This document shows positions 10,300-24,300 of a DNA stretch of 64,000 nt, one piece after another. Origin of the DNA: Anomaloglossus baeobatrachus (Eukaryota; Chordata; Amphibia; Anura; Aromobatidae); the NCBI RefSeq assembly GCF_048569485.1, contig NC_134355.1, forward strand, positions 664,265,979 through 664,329,978. Direction: 5' to 3'. Made by a program: the position numbers and the translations under genes. The notes beneath the pieces are model-generated. The model saw only the letters and a list, made by a program, of their open reading frames with translations, was not told where the DNA came from and did not search any database. The number at the start of each line of letters is the position of its first letter. The stretch's first letter is position 1.

Positions 10300-12062
10300 T
10301 GCTGGCACATGTCCCCCTGTGATGCCACATGTCCCCCTGTGCTGGCACAAGTCTCCTATAGTTGACACAAGTCTCCTATAGCTGGCACAAGTCTCCTATA
10401 GCTGGCACAGGTCTCCTATAACTGGAACACATCCCATATTGCTGGCACAGGTCTCTTATAGCTGGAACACATCCAATACAGCTGGCACAGGTCTCCTATA
10501 ACTAGCACACATCCCATATTGCTGGCACAGGTGTATCTCCCCGGTCTCAGCAGCCGAGCTGCTCGGATCCGGTCCTTCTGTGGGTGACTCGAGGGTCTCC
10601 GGACCTGGGGGTCTCGCGGTCACTTCAAATGAAAAAGGGGGTGGTGGATGTAGGATGTATATGTACGGGCTGGGCCGTACGGAGTTCGTGACGCCACCCA
10701 TGGTATGTGGTGATATGGGACACCACCGCTGCAGTTACGGGGTACCCGGGGGAGATGTTGCACAGCAAGTTGTTAACCCCTCCATGGGCAGGGATGGTGG
10801 CCCCAGGACCCGTTGGGGTTTGGTTGTGCAGAGAGATGGGCGACCGCAGGATGCTGGTGTACTCACTATGAAAGAACATACGAGTCTCTGGTAAACCAAG
10901 GTGATGGTGGTCGGTGCCTGCAGCCGGCTGCGTTCGGGTTCCCCCACCCGGCTGGTGGGTTTTGTCTTTCTCCTGCACCTGTGTTTAAATGGTGGACTGT
11001 CTGTGCTTGCAACTTCAGGAGTCCACTCCCGCCTAAGGAGCCCGTTTCCTGCAGACGCTGGCCCGTGGGATCTCTGAGCCATGGTGGTGGCTTTTTATCC
11101 CCCTCGGTGGGCTGTTGCCTTCAGTCGGGACTTTGCGTTGGACAGGACCTCTAGTTCTGGCCTCAATCAGTTAGTTAACTAGTTCCAGTAGCTTCTGGGC
11201 CTAGCTTCAGGGTCTGAGTACCCCCCTGTGTGCTCCGGTTTCCAAGTCGGTTCCCCGGGTCGGTACCGGCGGGCCACTACCCTGTCCCAGTCCACCTCGG
11301 TTCCGCCGAGTTGTCTTCCCAGCTCCTGCAGACGGAGACCACCGTCTGCCTCCTAGCCAAAGGCACCAGGGCTCCTATCCTGGTACCTGTCAGTTTTCCT
11401 TTCAGGCCTGAGATACAGGCCTGACCTCCACTCTCCTTCAACTCTGAAACTGAACTGTCTGTTGAACTACTGTTTTTCCCCCGCCTCGGGCAGTCTAGAC
11501 TCCTCAGTAGGCGTCTTCCAACCGCCTGATTCCACCCCCTGGTGGGTCTATCCAGCCCCGAGGGAGGTGACTAGGGTTTTGAAGGTTGGCTGTGTGTTAC
11601 CTGTGAGGGAAAGGTGTAATGCGGGGCCCTATTTGTGACTACCTGGCCCGGCCAGGACGTCACACAGGTCTCCTATAGCTGGCACACATCCAATACAGCT
11701 GGCACAGGTCTCCTATAGCTGGCACACATCCCATACAGGTGGCATAGGTCTCCTATAGCTGGCACACATCCCATACAAGTGGCACAGGTCTCCTATTGCT
11801 GGCACACATCCAATATAGCTGGTACAGGTCTCTTATTGCTGGCTCACATCCCATACAGGTGGCACAGGTCTCCTATTGCTGGCACACATCCAATACAGCT
11901 GGCACAGGTCTCCTATAGCTGGCACACATCCCATACAGCTGGCACAGGTCTCCTATTGCTGGCACATATCTCATACAGGTGGCACAGGTCTCCTATTGCT
12001 GCCTGGCACACATCCAATACAGCTAGCACAGATCTCCTATTGCTGGCACACGTCCCCCTGTG
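10300..12062. repeat. 20/40-bp minisatellite (interrupted by a solo LTR)
   Basis: Units of the type ctggcacaggtctcctatag alternate with ctggcacacatcccatacag, giving a 20-bp basic period and a 40-bp dimer. The left part is at 10300-10531 and the right part at 11665-12062. The short open frames across it (MAQVSYCWHTSNIAGT and similar) are by-products of the repeat. Confidence 0.85.
10532..11664 (-). mobile_element. Solo LTR, family B, inserted in the minisatellite
   Basis: On the minus strand it starts TGTGACGTCCTGGCCGGGCC at 11664 and ends at 10532. It is flanked by a 4-bp direct repeat CAGG (10528-10531 and 11665-11668). It matches the plus-strand solo LTR at 58481-59682 in its start, in an accagagactc block and in a gtggcgtcacgaac block. 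No internal region remains, as expected after LTR-LTR recombination. It is a fossil. Confidence 0.75.
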
Positions 12063-13204
12063 TTAGCTATGGCCCCCATGCTGCTGCCCATAGTAAAATA
12101 AACACTTTACTTTACCATCTCCAGCACTGTAATCCCTCGTGTCTCCCTCCGTGCTGCTCAGCTCCTGCACTTCCTGGTTCTCAGTGCCAGTCATGTGATC
12201 GGCACAGCAGAGTGGCATGATCTCTGCATGCCTGATTCCAGCAGCAGCAGTGAGATCGGGGAGACACGGGGAGATACACTGGAGGAGGTAAGTAAAGCTT
12301 TTTTATTTTACTATGGGCAGCAGCATGGGGGCCATATCTAACATGAGGGGGGGGCATGTGCGATCAAAGGGGTGTACAGGCAGATTTAATATGTGCCGCT
12401 CCCCCAGCCCATCACCGCGGTGCGGTTTCAGCACCACGGTGATGGACAGTGGCTGTGCATAATATATGTTCTGGAGCAGGAGATCTCCCGCTACCTCCAG
12501 CAGCCTTCACAAGCCTCTACCAGCCTCCAGCAGCCCTCAGCATTGCTCCAGAGTTGCCCCCACCTCCCCTAGACCCGTATATTCGGATTATAAGACGCAC
12601 CCCCTACTTTCCCCCAAAATTTGGGGGAACAAAAATGCGTCTTATAAAGCAAAAAATACGGTATATGCTGCGGCCACCACCAGTGGGCTCTTATATACAG
12701 CAATTCTAACATGCTGTATATAAGATCCGAGGCCACTGTGTAGAACATAAAAATCACTTTATAATACTCACCTAGGGGTGGTGGTGCAGTGCAGACCGGT
12801 TGACTGCGTGTCTCCGTTCTCTGGTAGTGGTGCCTCCTCTTTTGGCCATCTTTGTCCTCCTTCTTCTGAGACTTGTGTGCATGATGTGTCCTACGTCATC
12901 TACCAATGCCGGCATTGAGGTCTTGGGCAGACACACTTTGATCAAAGTATTGTAGTGCGTCTGCGCAAGACCTCAATGCCGGCTTGTGTAGATGACGCAG
13001 GACGCATCATGCACCCAGGCTTCAGAAGAAGGACAAAGATGGCCAAAAGAGGAGGTGCCAATACCGGAGAACGGAGACACCCATCCGACCAGTCTGCACC
13101 ACACCGCCCACCAAGGTGAGTATTATAAAGTAATTTTTATATTCTACACAGTGACCTGGGCTTTTATATACAAGATGTTAGAATGCTGTATACAGTGTGT
13201 CCAC

Positions 13205-13440
13205 CCATATCCTGTCCACTGCCATTAGCTTGAGAACGGCGGCAGCTATAGGCATAGAAGTGGTGTCTAGGTATAGTAAAGTAGCCATGCGCTATGCAAT
13301 GAAACCACCTATAGCGCCACCTGGTGGAAAACAACAGAGTTAGCATTTTTATCTCGAAAACGGAATGAAATAGAGAAAAAAGTAAATTACAAAGTTGTAG
13401 GGCATCATCAATTCAATACGAATCGACATCTTGCATACAG
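13205..13440 (+). repeat. Dispersed frog repeat fragment
   Basis: The segment containing tatagcgccacctggtgg and then aaagttgtagggcatcatca and cgacatcttgcatacagtca looks to me like a family common in anuran genomes. There is no coding region. The limits are approximate. Confidence 0.35.
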
Positions 13441-14459
13441 TCACCCCCCTTAGGGAAAGATAGACACACCAGTGGGCGGGATCAGGCGGTTGGACACGTC
13501 CACATAGGGGTTTAGACAGCCCAGGGAGGGAAACCAAGCAGAAAGTTTGAGAGTTCAAGTTGAGAGGAGTGTGGGCTGGAGCTAGGTGTAGCTCCAGCAG
13601 AGGAAGTTCAAGTTGAACGGTACCAGGGTTGGAGCCCTGATGCCTCTGGCTAGGTGGCAGACGGTGGTCTCCGTCAGCAGGAGACAGGAAGACGGCTCGG
13701 CAGAACCGAGGTGGACCGGGACAGGGTTGTAGCCCACCGGTACCGACACGGGGAACCAACCCAGAAACCGGAGCACAAAGGGGGGTACTCGGACCCTGAA
13801 GCCAGGACCGGAAACCAGCGGCCTGGTTAATTAACCGATTGAGGCCAGGACTAGAGGTCCTGTGCCACCCAAAGTCCCTCATAGAAGACAACAGCCCACC
13901 GATAGGGATAAGAGGTCACTGCCAGGGACCATAGATCCCAAGGGCCAGCGTTTGTGGCACGGCTCCCTAGGCCACATCCAGCCGGGAGCGGAATCCTGAG
14001 TTCCAGACAATGAAGTCCACCTTACACAAAGTCAGTGCAGAGGAAAAGGATAGAGACCACCAGCCCGGGTGGGGTATCCGAATGCAACCAGCCGCGGCGC
14101 CGGCCACCAGCACCTTGGTTTACCAGAGACTTGTGTGATTTATTGACTGTGAGTAATCAAGCATCCCCTTGCCGTCGCTATACCCTGCACAGAGACACTG
14201 GGTCCCGGGGCAACAATCCCTACCCACGGAGGGGTTAACATCCAGCTGCCACTACATCTCCCCCGGGTGCCTCATAACCGTAGCGGTGGTGTCCCAACTC
14301 ACCACACACCATGGGTGGCGTCACGAACTTAATACGGCCTAGCCTGTACATCTTTGTCCCCTTCAGCATGCCCGCAAGACCCCCGGGTCCGGAGACCCTC
14401 GAGCCACCCCCCTTAGGAGGTCCGGATCCGAGCAGCGGAGGCTGCTGGCACGGGGTGGC
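13441..14459 (+). mobile_element. Solo LTR fragment, family B
   Basis: It shares with 10532-11664 (opposite strand) and 58481-59682 the blocks tggtttaccagagact, ccatgggtggcgtcacgaac and tccggatccgagcagc. The usual TGTGAC start is not recognisable, so it is incomplete at its left end. It abuts the 34-bp satellite on its right. It is a fossil with no open gene. Confidence 0.6.
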
Positions 14460-14869
14460 ACAGATACGTTTCCACTTATGGCACAGTAACATATCCCCAC
14501 ACATACCCCTAAGGGTTTTGCATTGTCACCACACATGCCTCCTAGGGCACCCCATTATGTTCCTACACATGCCCCTCTTGGTTCAGCACTATGTCCACAC
14601 AGATGCCCCATAGGGTGCACAGAATTATTTCCTCACACATGCCCCTTATGGCATAGCATTCTGTCCCCACACATGCCGCTTAGGACACAGCATTGGGTCT
14701 CCACACATGCCGCTTAGGATACAGAATTGGGTCTCCACACATGCCCCTTAGGACACAGCATTGGGTCTCCACACATGCCGCTTAGGATACAGCATTGGGT
14801 TCTACACATGCTGCTTAGGACACACCATTGGGTATCCACACATGCCGCTTAGGACACAGCATTGTGTGT

Positions 14870-15330
14870 CCACACATGCCGCTTAGGTTTCAGCCAGCAC
14901 TATGTCCCCACACATGCCCCTTAGGTTTCAGCCAGCACTATGTCCCCACACATGCCCCTTAGGTTTCAGCCAGCACTAAGTCCCATAAGTGCCCCTTAAG
15001 ATGTAAGGTTAAGGTCCCACTTACCCCCTTAGGGCACCGTAGCATATCCCCACACATACCCCTAATGCTTTTGCATTGTCACCACACATGCCTCCTGGGG
15101 CACCCCTTTATGTACCCACACATGCCCCTTTTGGCACAGCACTATGTCCACACAGATGCCCCATAGGGTGCACAGAATTATCTCCTCACACATGCCCATC
15201 ATGGCATAGCAGTCTGTCCTCACACACGCCGCTAAGGACACAGCATTGGGTCTCCACACATGCCGCTTAGGACACAGCATTGGGTCTCCACACATGCCGC
15301 TTAGGACACAGCATTGGGTCTCCATACATG
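14870..15330. repeat. Diverged block of the satellite, duplicated at about 17836-18296
   Basis: Words such as ccattagggtgc-like variants, atgccccatagggtgcacag and gcatagcagtctgtcctcac appear here and again 2966 bp to the right with almost no change (for example 15062-15325 against 18028-18291). This shows a segmental duplication of about 3 kb inside the array. Confidence 0.85.
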
Positions 15331-18300
15331 CCGCTTAGGATACAGCATTGGGTCTCCACACATGCCGCTTAGGACACAGCATTGGGTCTCCACACATGCC
15401 GCTTAGGATTCAGCATTTGGTCTCCACACATGCACCTTAGGATACAGCATTGGGTCTCCACACATGCCCCTTAAGATACAGCATTGGGTCTCCACACATG
15501 CCCCTTAGGGGACAGCATTGGGTCTCCACACATGCCCCTTAGGATACAGCATTTGGTCTCCACACATTCCCCTTAGGATACAGCATTCGGTCTCCACACA
15601 TGCCCCTTAGGATACAGCATTCGGTCTCCACACATGCCGCTTAGTACACAGCATTGGGTCTCCACACATGCCGCTTAGGACACAGCATTGGGTCTCCACA
15701 CATGCCCCTTAGGATACAGCATTGGGTCTCCACACATGCCCCTTAGGATACAGCATTGGGTCTCCACACATGCCCCTTAGGATACAGCATTGGGTCTCCA
15801 CACATGTCGCTTAGGATACAGCATTGGGTCTCCACACATGCCCCTTAGGATACAGCATTGGGTCTCCACACATGCCCCTTAGGATACAGCATTCGGTCTC
15901 CACACATGCCGCTTAGGATACAGCATTGGGTCTCCACACATGCCCCTTAGGATACAGCATTGGGTCTCCACACATGCCCCTTAGGATACAGCATTGGGTC
16001 TCCACACATTCCCCTTAGGATACAGCACTCGGTCTCCACACATGCCCCTTAGGATACAGCATTGGGTCTCCACACATGCCCCTTAGGCTACAGCATTGGG
16101 TCTCCACACGTGCCCCTTAGGCTACAGCATTGGGTCTCCACACATGCCGCTTAGGATACAGCATTGGGTCTCCACACATGCCGCTTAGGATACAGCATTG
16201 GGTCTCCACAGATGTCGCTTAGGATACAGCATTGGGTCTCCACACATGCCCCCTAGGATACAGCATTTGATCTCCACACATGCCCCTTAGGATACAGCAT
16301 TGGGTTTCCACACATGCCCCTTAGGATACAGCATTGGGTCTCCACACATTCCCCTTAGGTTACAGCATTGGGTCTCAACACATGCCCCTTAGGCTACAGC
16401 ATTGGGTCTCCACACATGCCCCTTAGGATACAGCATTGGGTCTCCACACATGCCCCTTAGGATACAGCAATGGGTCTCCACATATGTCGCTTAGGATACA
16501 GCATTGGGTCTCCACACATGCCCCTTAGGACACAGCATTGGGTCTCCACACATGCCCCTTAGGATTCAGCATTTGGTCTCCACACATGCACCTTAGGATA
16601 CAGCATTGGGTCTCCACACATGTCCTTTAAGATACAGCATTGGGTCTCCACACATGCCCCTTAGGGGACAGCATTGGGTCTCCACACATGCCCCTTAGGA
16701 TACAGCATTGGGTCCCCACACATTCCCCTTAGGATACAGCATTCGGTCTCCACACATGCCTTTTAGGATACAGCATTCGGTCTCCACACATGCCGCTTAT
16801 TACACAGCATTGGGTCTCCACACATGCCGCTTAGGACACAGCATTGGGTCTCCACACATGCCCCTTAGGATACAGCATTGGGTCTCCACACATGCCCCTT
16901 AGGATACAGCATTGGGTGTCCACACATGTCGCCTAGGATACAGCATTGGGTCTCCACACATGCCCCTTAGGATACAGCATTCGGTCTCCACACATGCCGC
17001 TTAGGATACAGCATTGGGTCTCCACACATGCCCCTTAGGATACAGCATTGGGTCTCCACACATGCCCCTTAGGATACAGCATTGGGTCTCCACACATTCC
17101 CCTTAGGATTCAGCATTCGGTCTCCACACATGCCCCTTAGGAAACAGCATTGGGTCTCCACACATGCCCCTTAGACTACAGCATTGGGTCTCCACACGTG
17201 CCCCTTAGGCTACAGCATTGGGTCTCCACACATGCCGCTTAGGATACAGCATTGGGTCTCCACACATGCCGCTTAGGATACAGCATTGGGTCTCCACACA
17301 TGCCGCTTAGGATACAGCATTCGGTCTCCACACATGCCCCTTAGGATACAGCATTGGGTCTCCACACATGTCGATTAGGATGCAGCATTGGGTCTCCACA
17401 CATGCCCCTTAGGACACAGCATTGGGTTTCCACACATGCCCCTTAGGATACAGCATTGGGTCTCCACACATGCCCCTTAGGATCCAGCATTGGGTCTCCA
17501 CACATGCCCCTTAGGACACAGCATTGGATCTCCACACATGCCGCTTAGGATACAGCATTGGGTCTCACACATGCCCCTTAGGATACAGCATTGGGTCTCC
17601 ACACATGCCCCTTAGGATACAGCATTGGGTCTCCACACATGCCCCTTAGGATACAGCATTGGGTATCCACACCTGCCCCTTAGGGTACAGTATTTGGTCT
17701 CCACACATGCCCCTTAGGATACAGCATTGGGTCTCCACACATGCCGCTTAGGATACAGCATTGGGTTCTACACATGCCGCTTAGGACACAGCATTGGGTA
17801 TCCACACATGCCGCTTAGGACACAGCATTGTGTGTCCACACATGCCGCTTAGGTTTCAGCCAGCACTATGTCCCCACACATGCCCCTTAGGTTTCAGCCA
17901 GCACTATGTCCCCACACATGCCCCTTAGGTTTCAGCCAGCACTAAGTCCCATAAGTGCCCCTTAAGATGTAAGGTTAAGGTCCCACTTACCCCCTTAGGG
18001 CACCGTAGCATATCCCCACACATACCCCTAATGCTTTTGCATTGTCACCACACATGCCTCCTGGGGCACCCCTTTATGTACCCACACATGCCCCTTTTGG
18101 CACAGCACTATGTCCACACAGATGCCCCATAGGGTGCACAGAATTATCTCCTCACACATGCCCATCATGGCATAGCAGTCTGTCCTCACACATGCCGCTA
18201 AGGACACAGCATTGGGTCTCCACACATGCCGCTTAGGACACAGCATTGGGTCTCCACACATGCCGCTTAGGACACAGCATTGGGTCTCCATACATGCCGC

Positions 18301-20779
18301 TTAGGATACAGCATTGGATCTCCACACATGCCGCTTAGGACACAGCATTGGGTCTCCACACATGCCGCTTAGGATTCAGCATTTGGTCTCCACACATGCA
18401 CCTTAGGATACAGCATTGGGTCTCCACACATGCCCCTTAAGATACAGCATTGGGTCTCCACACATGCCCCTTAGGGGACAGCATTGGGTCTCCACACATG
18501 CCCCTTAGGATACAGCATTTGGTCTCCACACATTCCCCTTAGGATACAGCATTCGGTCTCCACACATGCCTCTTAGGATACAGCATTCGGTCTCCACACA
18601 TGCCGCTTAGTACACAGCATTGGGTCTCCACACATGCCGCTTAGGACACAGCATTGGGTCTCCACACATGCCCCTTAGGATACAGCATTGGGTCTCCACA
18701 CATGCCCCTTAGGATACAGCATTGGGTCTCCACACATGCCCCTTAGGATACAGCATTGGGTCTCCACACATGTCGCTTAGGATACAGCATTGGGTCTCCA
18801 CACATGCCCCTTAGGATACAGCATTGGGTCTCCACACATGCCCCTTAGGATACAGCATTCGGTCTCCACACATGCCGCTTAGGATACAGCATTGGGTCTC
18901 CACACATGCCCCTTAGGATACAGCATTGGGTCTCCACACATGCCCCTTAGGCTACAGCATTGGGTCTCCACACGTGCCCCTTAGGCTACAGCATTGGGTC
19001 TCCACACATGCCGCTTAGGATACAGCATTGGGTCTCCACACATGCCGCTTAGGATACAGCATTGGGTCTCCACAGATGTCGCTTAGGATACAGCATTGGG
19101 TCTCCACACATGCCCCCTAGGATACAGCATTTGATCTCCACACATGCCCCTTAGGATACAGCATTGGGTTTCCACACATGCCCCTTAGGATACAGCATTG
19201 GGTCTCCACACATTCCCCTTAGGTTACAGCATTGGGTCTCAACACATGCCCCTTAGGCTACAGCATTGGGTCTCCACACATGCCCCTTAGGATACAGCAT
19301 TGGGTCTCCACACATGCCCCTTAGGATACAGCATTGGGTCTCCACATATGTCGCTTAGGATACAGCATTGGGTCTCCACACATGCCCCTTAGGACACAGC
19401 ATTGGGTCTCCACACATGCCCCTTAGGATTCAGCATTTGGTCTCCACACATGCACCTTAGGATACAGCATTGGGTCTCCACACATGTCCTTTAAGATACA
19501 GCATTGGGTCTCCACACATGCCCCTTAGGGGACAGCATTGGGTCTCCACACATGCCCCTTAGGATACAGCATTTGGTCTCCACACATGCCCCTTAGGATA
19601 CAGCATTGGGTCCCCACACATTCCCCTTAGGATACAGCATTCGGTCTCCACACATGCCTTTTAGGATACAGCATTCGGTCTCCACACATGCCGCTTAGTA
19701 CACAGCATTGGGTCTCCACACATGCCGCTTAGGACACAGCATTGGGTCTCCACACATGCCCCTTAGGATACAGCATTGGGTCTCCACACATGCCCCTTAG
19801 GATACAGCATTGGGTGTCCACACATGTCGCTTAGGATACAGCATTGGGTCTCCACACATGCCCCTTAGGATACAGCATTCGGTCTCCACACATGCCGCTT
19901 AGGATACAGCATTGGGTCTCCACACATGCCCCTTAGGATACAGCATTGGGTCTCCACACATGCCCCTTAGGATACAGCATTGGGTCTCCACACATTCCCC
20001 TTAGGATTCAGCATTCGGTCTCCACACATGCCCCTTAGGAAACAGCATTGGGTCTCCACACATGCCCCTTAGGCTACAGCATTGGGTCTCCACACGTGCC
20101 CCATAGGCTACAGCATTGGGTCTCCACACATGCCGCTTAGGATACAGCATTGGGTCTCCACACATGCCGCTTAGGATACAGCATTCGGTCTCCACACATG
20201 CCCCTTAGGATACAGCATTGGGTATCCACACATGTCGATTAGGATGCAGCATTGGGTCTCCACACATGCCCCTTAGGACACAGCATTGGGTTTCCACACA
20301 TGCCCCTTAGGATACAGCATTGGGTCTCCACACATGCCCCTTAGGATCCAGCATTGGGTCTCCACACATGCCCCTTAGGACACAGCATTGGGTCTCCACA
20401 CATGCCGTTTAGGACACAGCATTGGATCTCCACACATGCCGCTTAGGATACAGCATTGGGTCTCACACATGCCCCTTAGGATACAGCATTGGGTCTCCAC
20501 ACATGCCCCTTAGGATACAGCATTGGGTCTCCACACATGCCCCTTAGGATACAGCATTGGGTATCCACACATGCCCCTTAGGGTACAGTATTTGGTCTCC
20601 ACACATGCCCCTTAGGATACAGCATTGGGTCTCCACACATGCCCCTTAGGATATAGCATTGGGTCTCCACACATTCCCCTTAGGCTTCAGCATTGGGTCT
20701 CCACACATGCCCCTTAGGATACAGCATTGGGTCTCCACACATGCCCCTTAGGATACAGCATTGGGTCTCCACACATGTC

Positions 20780-21330
20780 GCTTAGGATACAGCATTGGGT
20801 CTCCACACATGCCCCTTAGGATACAGCATTGGGTCTCCAAACATGCCCCTTAGGATACAGCATTGGGTCTCCACACATGTCGCTTTGGATACAGCATTGG
20901 GTCTCCACACATGCCCCTTAGGATACAGCATTGGGTCTCCACACATGTCGCTTGGGATACAGCGTTTGATCTCCACACATGCCCCTTATGATACAGCATT
21001 GGGTCCCCACACATTTCCCTTAGGATACAGCATTCGGTCTCCACACATGCCCCTTAGGATACAGCATTCGGTCTCCACACATGCCGCTTAGTACACAGCA
21101 TTGGGTCTCCACACATGCCGCTTAGGACACAGCATTGGGTCTCCACACATGCCCCTTAGGATACAGCATTGGGTCTCCACACATGCCCCTTAGGATACAG
21201 CATTGGGTCTCCACACATGCCCCTTATGATACAGCATTCGGTCTCCACACATGCCGCTTAGGATACAGCATTGGGTCTCCACACATGCCCCTTATGATAC
21301 AGCATTGGGTCTCCACACATGCCCCTTAGG
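20780..21330. repeat. Satellite sub-block duplicated at about 25096-25646
   Basis: The run of variants around cttgggatacagcgtttgat and acacatttcccttaggatac is repeated 4316 bp to the right (20795-21091 against 25111-25407) in the same order and nearly the same sequence. 4316 bp is about 127 units of 34 bp. Confidence 0.85.
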
Positions 21331-24300
21331 ATACAGCATTCGGTCTCCACACATGCCGCTTAGGATACAGCATTGGGTCTCCACACATGCCCCTTAGGAT
21401 ACAGCATTGGGTCTCCACACATGCCCCTTAGGATACAGCATTGGGTCTCCACACATTCCCCTTAGGATACAGCATTCAGTCTCCACACATGCCCCTTAGG
21501 ATACAGCATTGGGTCTCCACACATGCCCCTTAGGCTACAGCATTGGGTCTCCACACATGCCCCTTAGGCTACAGCATTGGGTCTCCACACATGCCGCTTA
21601 GGATACAGCATTGGGTCTTCACACATGCCCCTTAGGATACAGCATTGGGTCTCCACCCATGCCCCTTAGGATACAGCATTGGGTCTCCACACATTCCCCT
21701 TAGGATACAGCATTCAGTCTCCACACATGCGCCTTAGGATACAGCATTGGGTCCCCACACATGCCCCTTAGGATACAGCATTAGGTTTCCACACATGCCC
21801 CTTAGGATACAGCATTGGGTCTCCACACATGCCGCTTAGGATACAGCATTCGGTCTCCACACATGCCCCTTAGGATACAGCATTGGGTCTCCACACATGC
21901 CCCTTAGGATACAGCATTGGGTCTCCACACATGCCCCTTAGGACACAGCATTGGGTCTCCACACATGCCGTTTAGGACACAGCATTGGATCTCCATACAT
22001 GCCGCTTAGGATACAGCATTGGGTCTCACACATGCCCCTTAGGATACAGCATTGGGTCTCCACACATGCCCCTTAGGATACAGCATTGGGTATCCACACC
22101 TGCCCTTTAGGGTACAGCATCTGGTCTCCACACCTGCCCCTTAGGATACAGCAATTGGTCTCCACACATGCCCCTTAGGATACAGCATTGGGTCTCCACA
22201 CATGCCCCTTAGGATACAGCATTGGGTCTCCACACATTCCCCTTAGGCTACAGCATTGGGTCTCCACACATGCCCCTTAGGATACAGCATTGGGTCTCCA
22301 CACATGCCCCTTAGGATACAGCATTGGGTCTCACACATGCCCCTTAGGATACAGCATTGTGTCTCCACACATGCCCCTTAGGATACAGCATTGGGTCTCC
22401 ACACATGCCGCTTAGTACACAGCATTGGGTCTCCACACATGCCGCTTAGGACACAGCATTGGGTCTCCACACATGCCCCTTAGGATACAGCATTGTGTCT
22501 CCACACATGCCCCTTAGGATACAGCATTGGGTCCCCACACATGCCGCTTAGTACACAGCATTGGGTCTCCACACATGCCGCTTAGGATACAGCATTGGGT
22601 CTCCACACATGCCCCTTAGGATACAGCATTGGGTCTCCACACATGCCCCTTAGGATACAGCATTGGGTCTCCACACATTCCCCTTAGGATACAGCATTCA
22701 GTCTCTACACATGCCCCTTAGGATACAGCATTGGGTCTCCCCACATGCCCCTTAGGCTACAGCATTGGGTCTCCACACATGCCCCTTAGGCTACAGCATT
22801 GGGTCTCCACACATGCCGCTTAGGATACAGCATTGGGTCTCCACACATGCCGCTTAGTACACAACATTGGGTCTCCACACATGCCGCTTAGGACACAGCA
22901 TTGGGTCTCCACACATGCCCCTTAGGATACAGCATTGGGTCTCCACACATGCCCCTTAGGATACAGCATTTGATCTCCACACATGCCCCTTAGGATACAG
23001 CATTGGGTCCCCACACATGCCCCTTAGGATACAGCATTGGGTTTCCACACATGCCCCTTAGAATACAGCATTGGGTCTCCACACATGCCGCTTAGGATAC
23101 AGCATTGGGTCTCCACACATGCCCCTTAGGATACAGCATTGGGTCTCCACACATGCCCCTTAGGATACAGCATTGGGTCTCCACACATGCCCCTTAGGAT
23201 ACAGCATTGGGTCTCCACATATGTCGCTTAGGATACAGCATTGGGTCTCCACACATGCCCCTTAGGATACAGCATTGGGTCTCCACACATGCCCCTTAGG
23301 ATACAGCATTTGGTCTCCACACATGCCCCTTAGGATACAGCATTGGGTCCCCACACATTCCCCTTAGGATACAGCATTCGGTCTCCACACATGTCCCTTA
23401 GGATACAGCATTCGGTCTCCACACATGCCGCTTAGTACACAGCATTGGGTCTCCACACATGCCGCTTAGGACACAGCATTGGGTCTCCACACATGCCCCT
23501 TAGGATACAGCATTGGGTCTCCACACATGCCCCTTAGGATACAGCATTGGGTCTCCACATATGTCGCTTAGGATACAGCATTGGGTCTCCACACATGCCC
23601 CTTAGGATACAGCATTGGGTCTCCACACATGCACCTTAGGATTCAGCATTCGGTCTCCACACATGCCGCTTAGGATACAGCATTGGGTCTACACACATGC
23701 CCCTTAGGACACAGCATTGGGTCTCCACACATGCCCCTTAGGATTCAGCATTTGGTCTCCACACATGCACCTTAGGATACAGCATTGGGTCTCCACACAT
23801 GCCCCTTAAGATACAGCATTGGGTCTCCACACATGCCCCTTAGGCTACAGCATTGGGTCTCCACACGTGCCCCCTAGGCTACAGCATTGGGTCTCCACAC
23901 ATGCCGCTTAGGATACAGCATTTGAATTCCACACATGCCCCTTAGGATACAGCATTGGGTTTCCACACATGCCCCTTAGGATACAGCATTGGGTCTCCAC
24001 ACATTCCCCTTAGGTTACAGCATTGGGTCTCAACACATGCCCCTTAGGCTACAGCATTGGGTCTCCACACATGCCCCTTAGGATACAGCATTGGGTCTCC
24101 ACACATGCCCCTTAGGATACAGCATTGAGTCTCCACATATGTCGCTTAGGATACAGCATTGGGTCTCCACACATGCCCCTTAGGACACAGCATTGGGTCT
24201 CCACACATGCCCCTTAGGATTCAGCATTTGGTCTCCACACATGCACCTTAGGATACAGCATTGGGTCTCCACACATGCCCCTTAAGATACAGCATTGGGT

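Larger units (their letters stand above)
10079..12661. mobile_element. TA-flanked inverted-repeat DNA transposon, non-autonomous
   Basis: The left end CCATATTTTTCGCTTTATAA and the right end, read on the other strand, CCGTATTTTTTGCTTTATAA match at 18 of 20 positions and continue into GACGCA. They are bordered by TA on both sides (10077-10078 and 12662-12663), as in the Tc1/mariner/pogo superfamily. The subterminal sequence repeats ttataagacgcacc on the left and its complement on the right. The interior holds a minisatellite, a solo LTR and an inverted copy of the ttactatgggcagcagcatg segment (about 12080 and 12310). No transposase is present. Confidence 0.75.
10046..13215. mobile_element. Palindromic frog repeat (long inverted arms), host of nested insertions
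   Basis: The sequence gggaacctgtcaccaggttt at 10051 continues, after the inserted element, as gctgcggccaccaccagtgg at 12668 and on through ttataatactcacct. A roughly reverse-complementary copy follows: ggtgagtattataaagtaat at 13111 and tttatatacaagatgttaga at 13155, with gatgacgcaggacgcatcatgc mirroring the left gcatgatgtgtcctacgtcatc. The centre of symmetry is near 12940. This is a widespread anuran non-autonomous repeat in my recollection. It lacks a coding region. Confidence 0.55.

Noticed and set aside
20795-21091. Repeat protein genes across the satellite (64-98 codon frames on both strands)
   Set aside because: They follow from the 102-bp coding period of a 34-bp unit lacking stops in some phases. 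They occur on both strands and shift with every variant.
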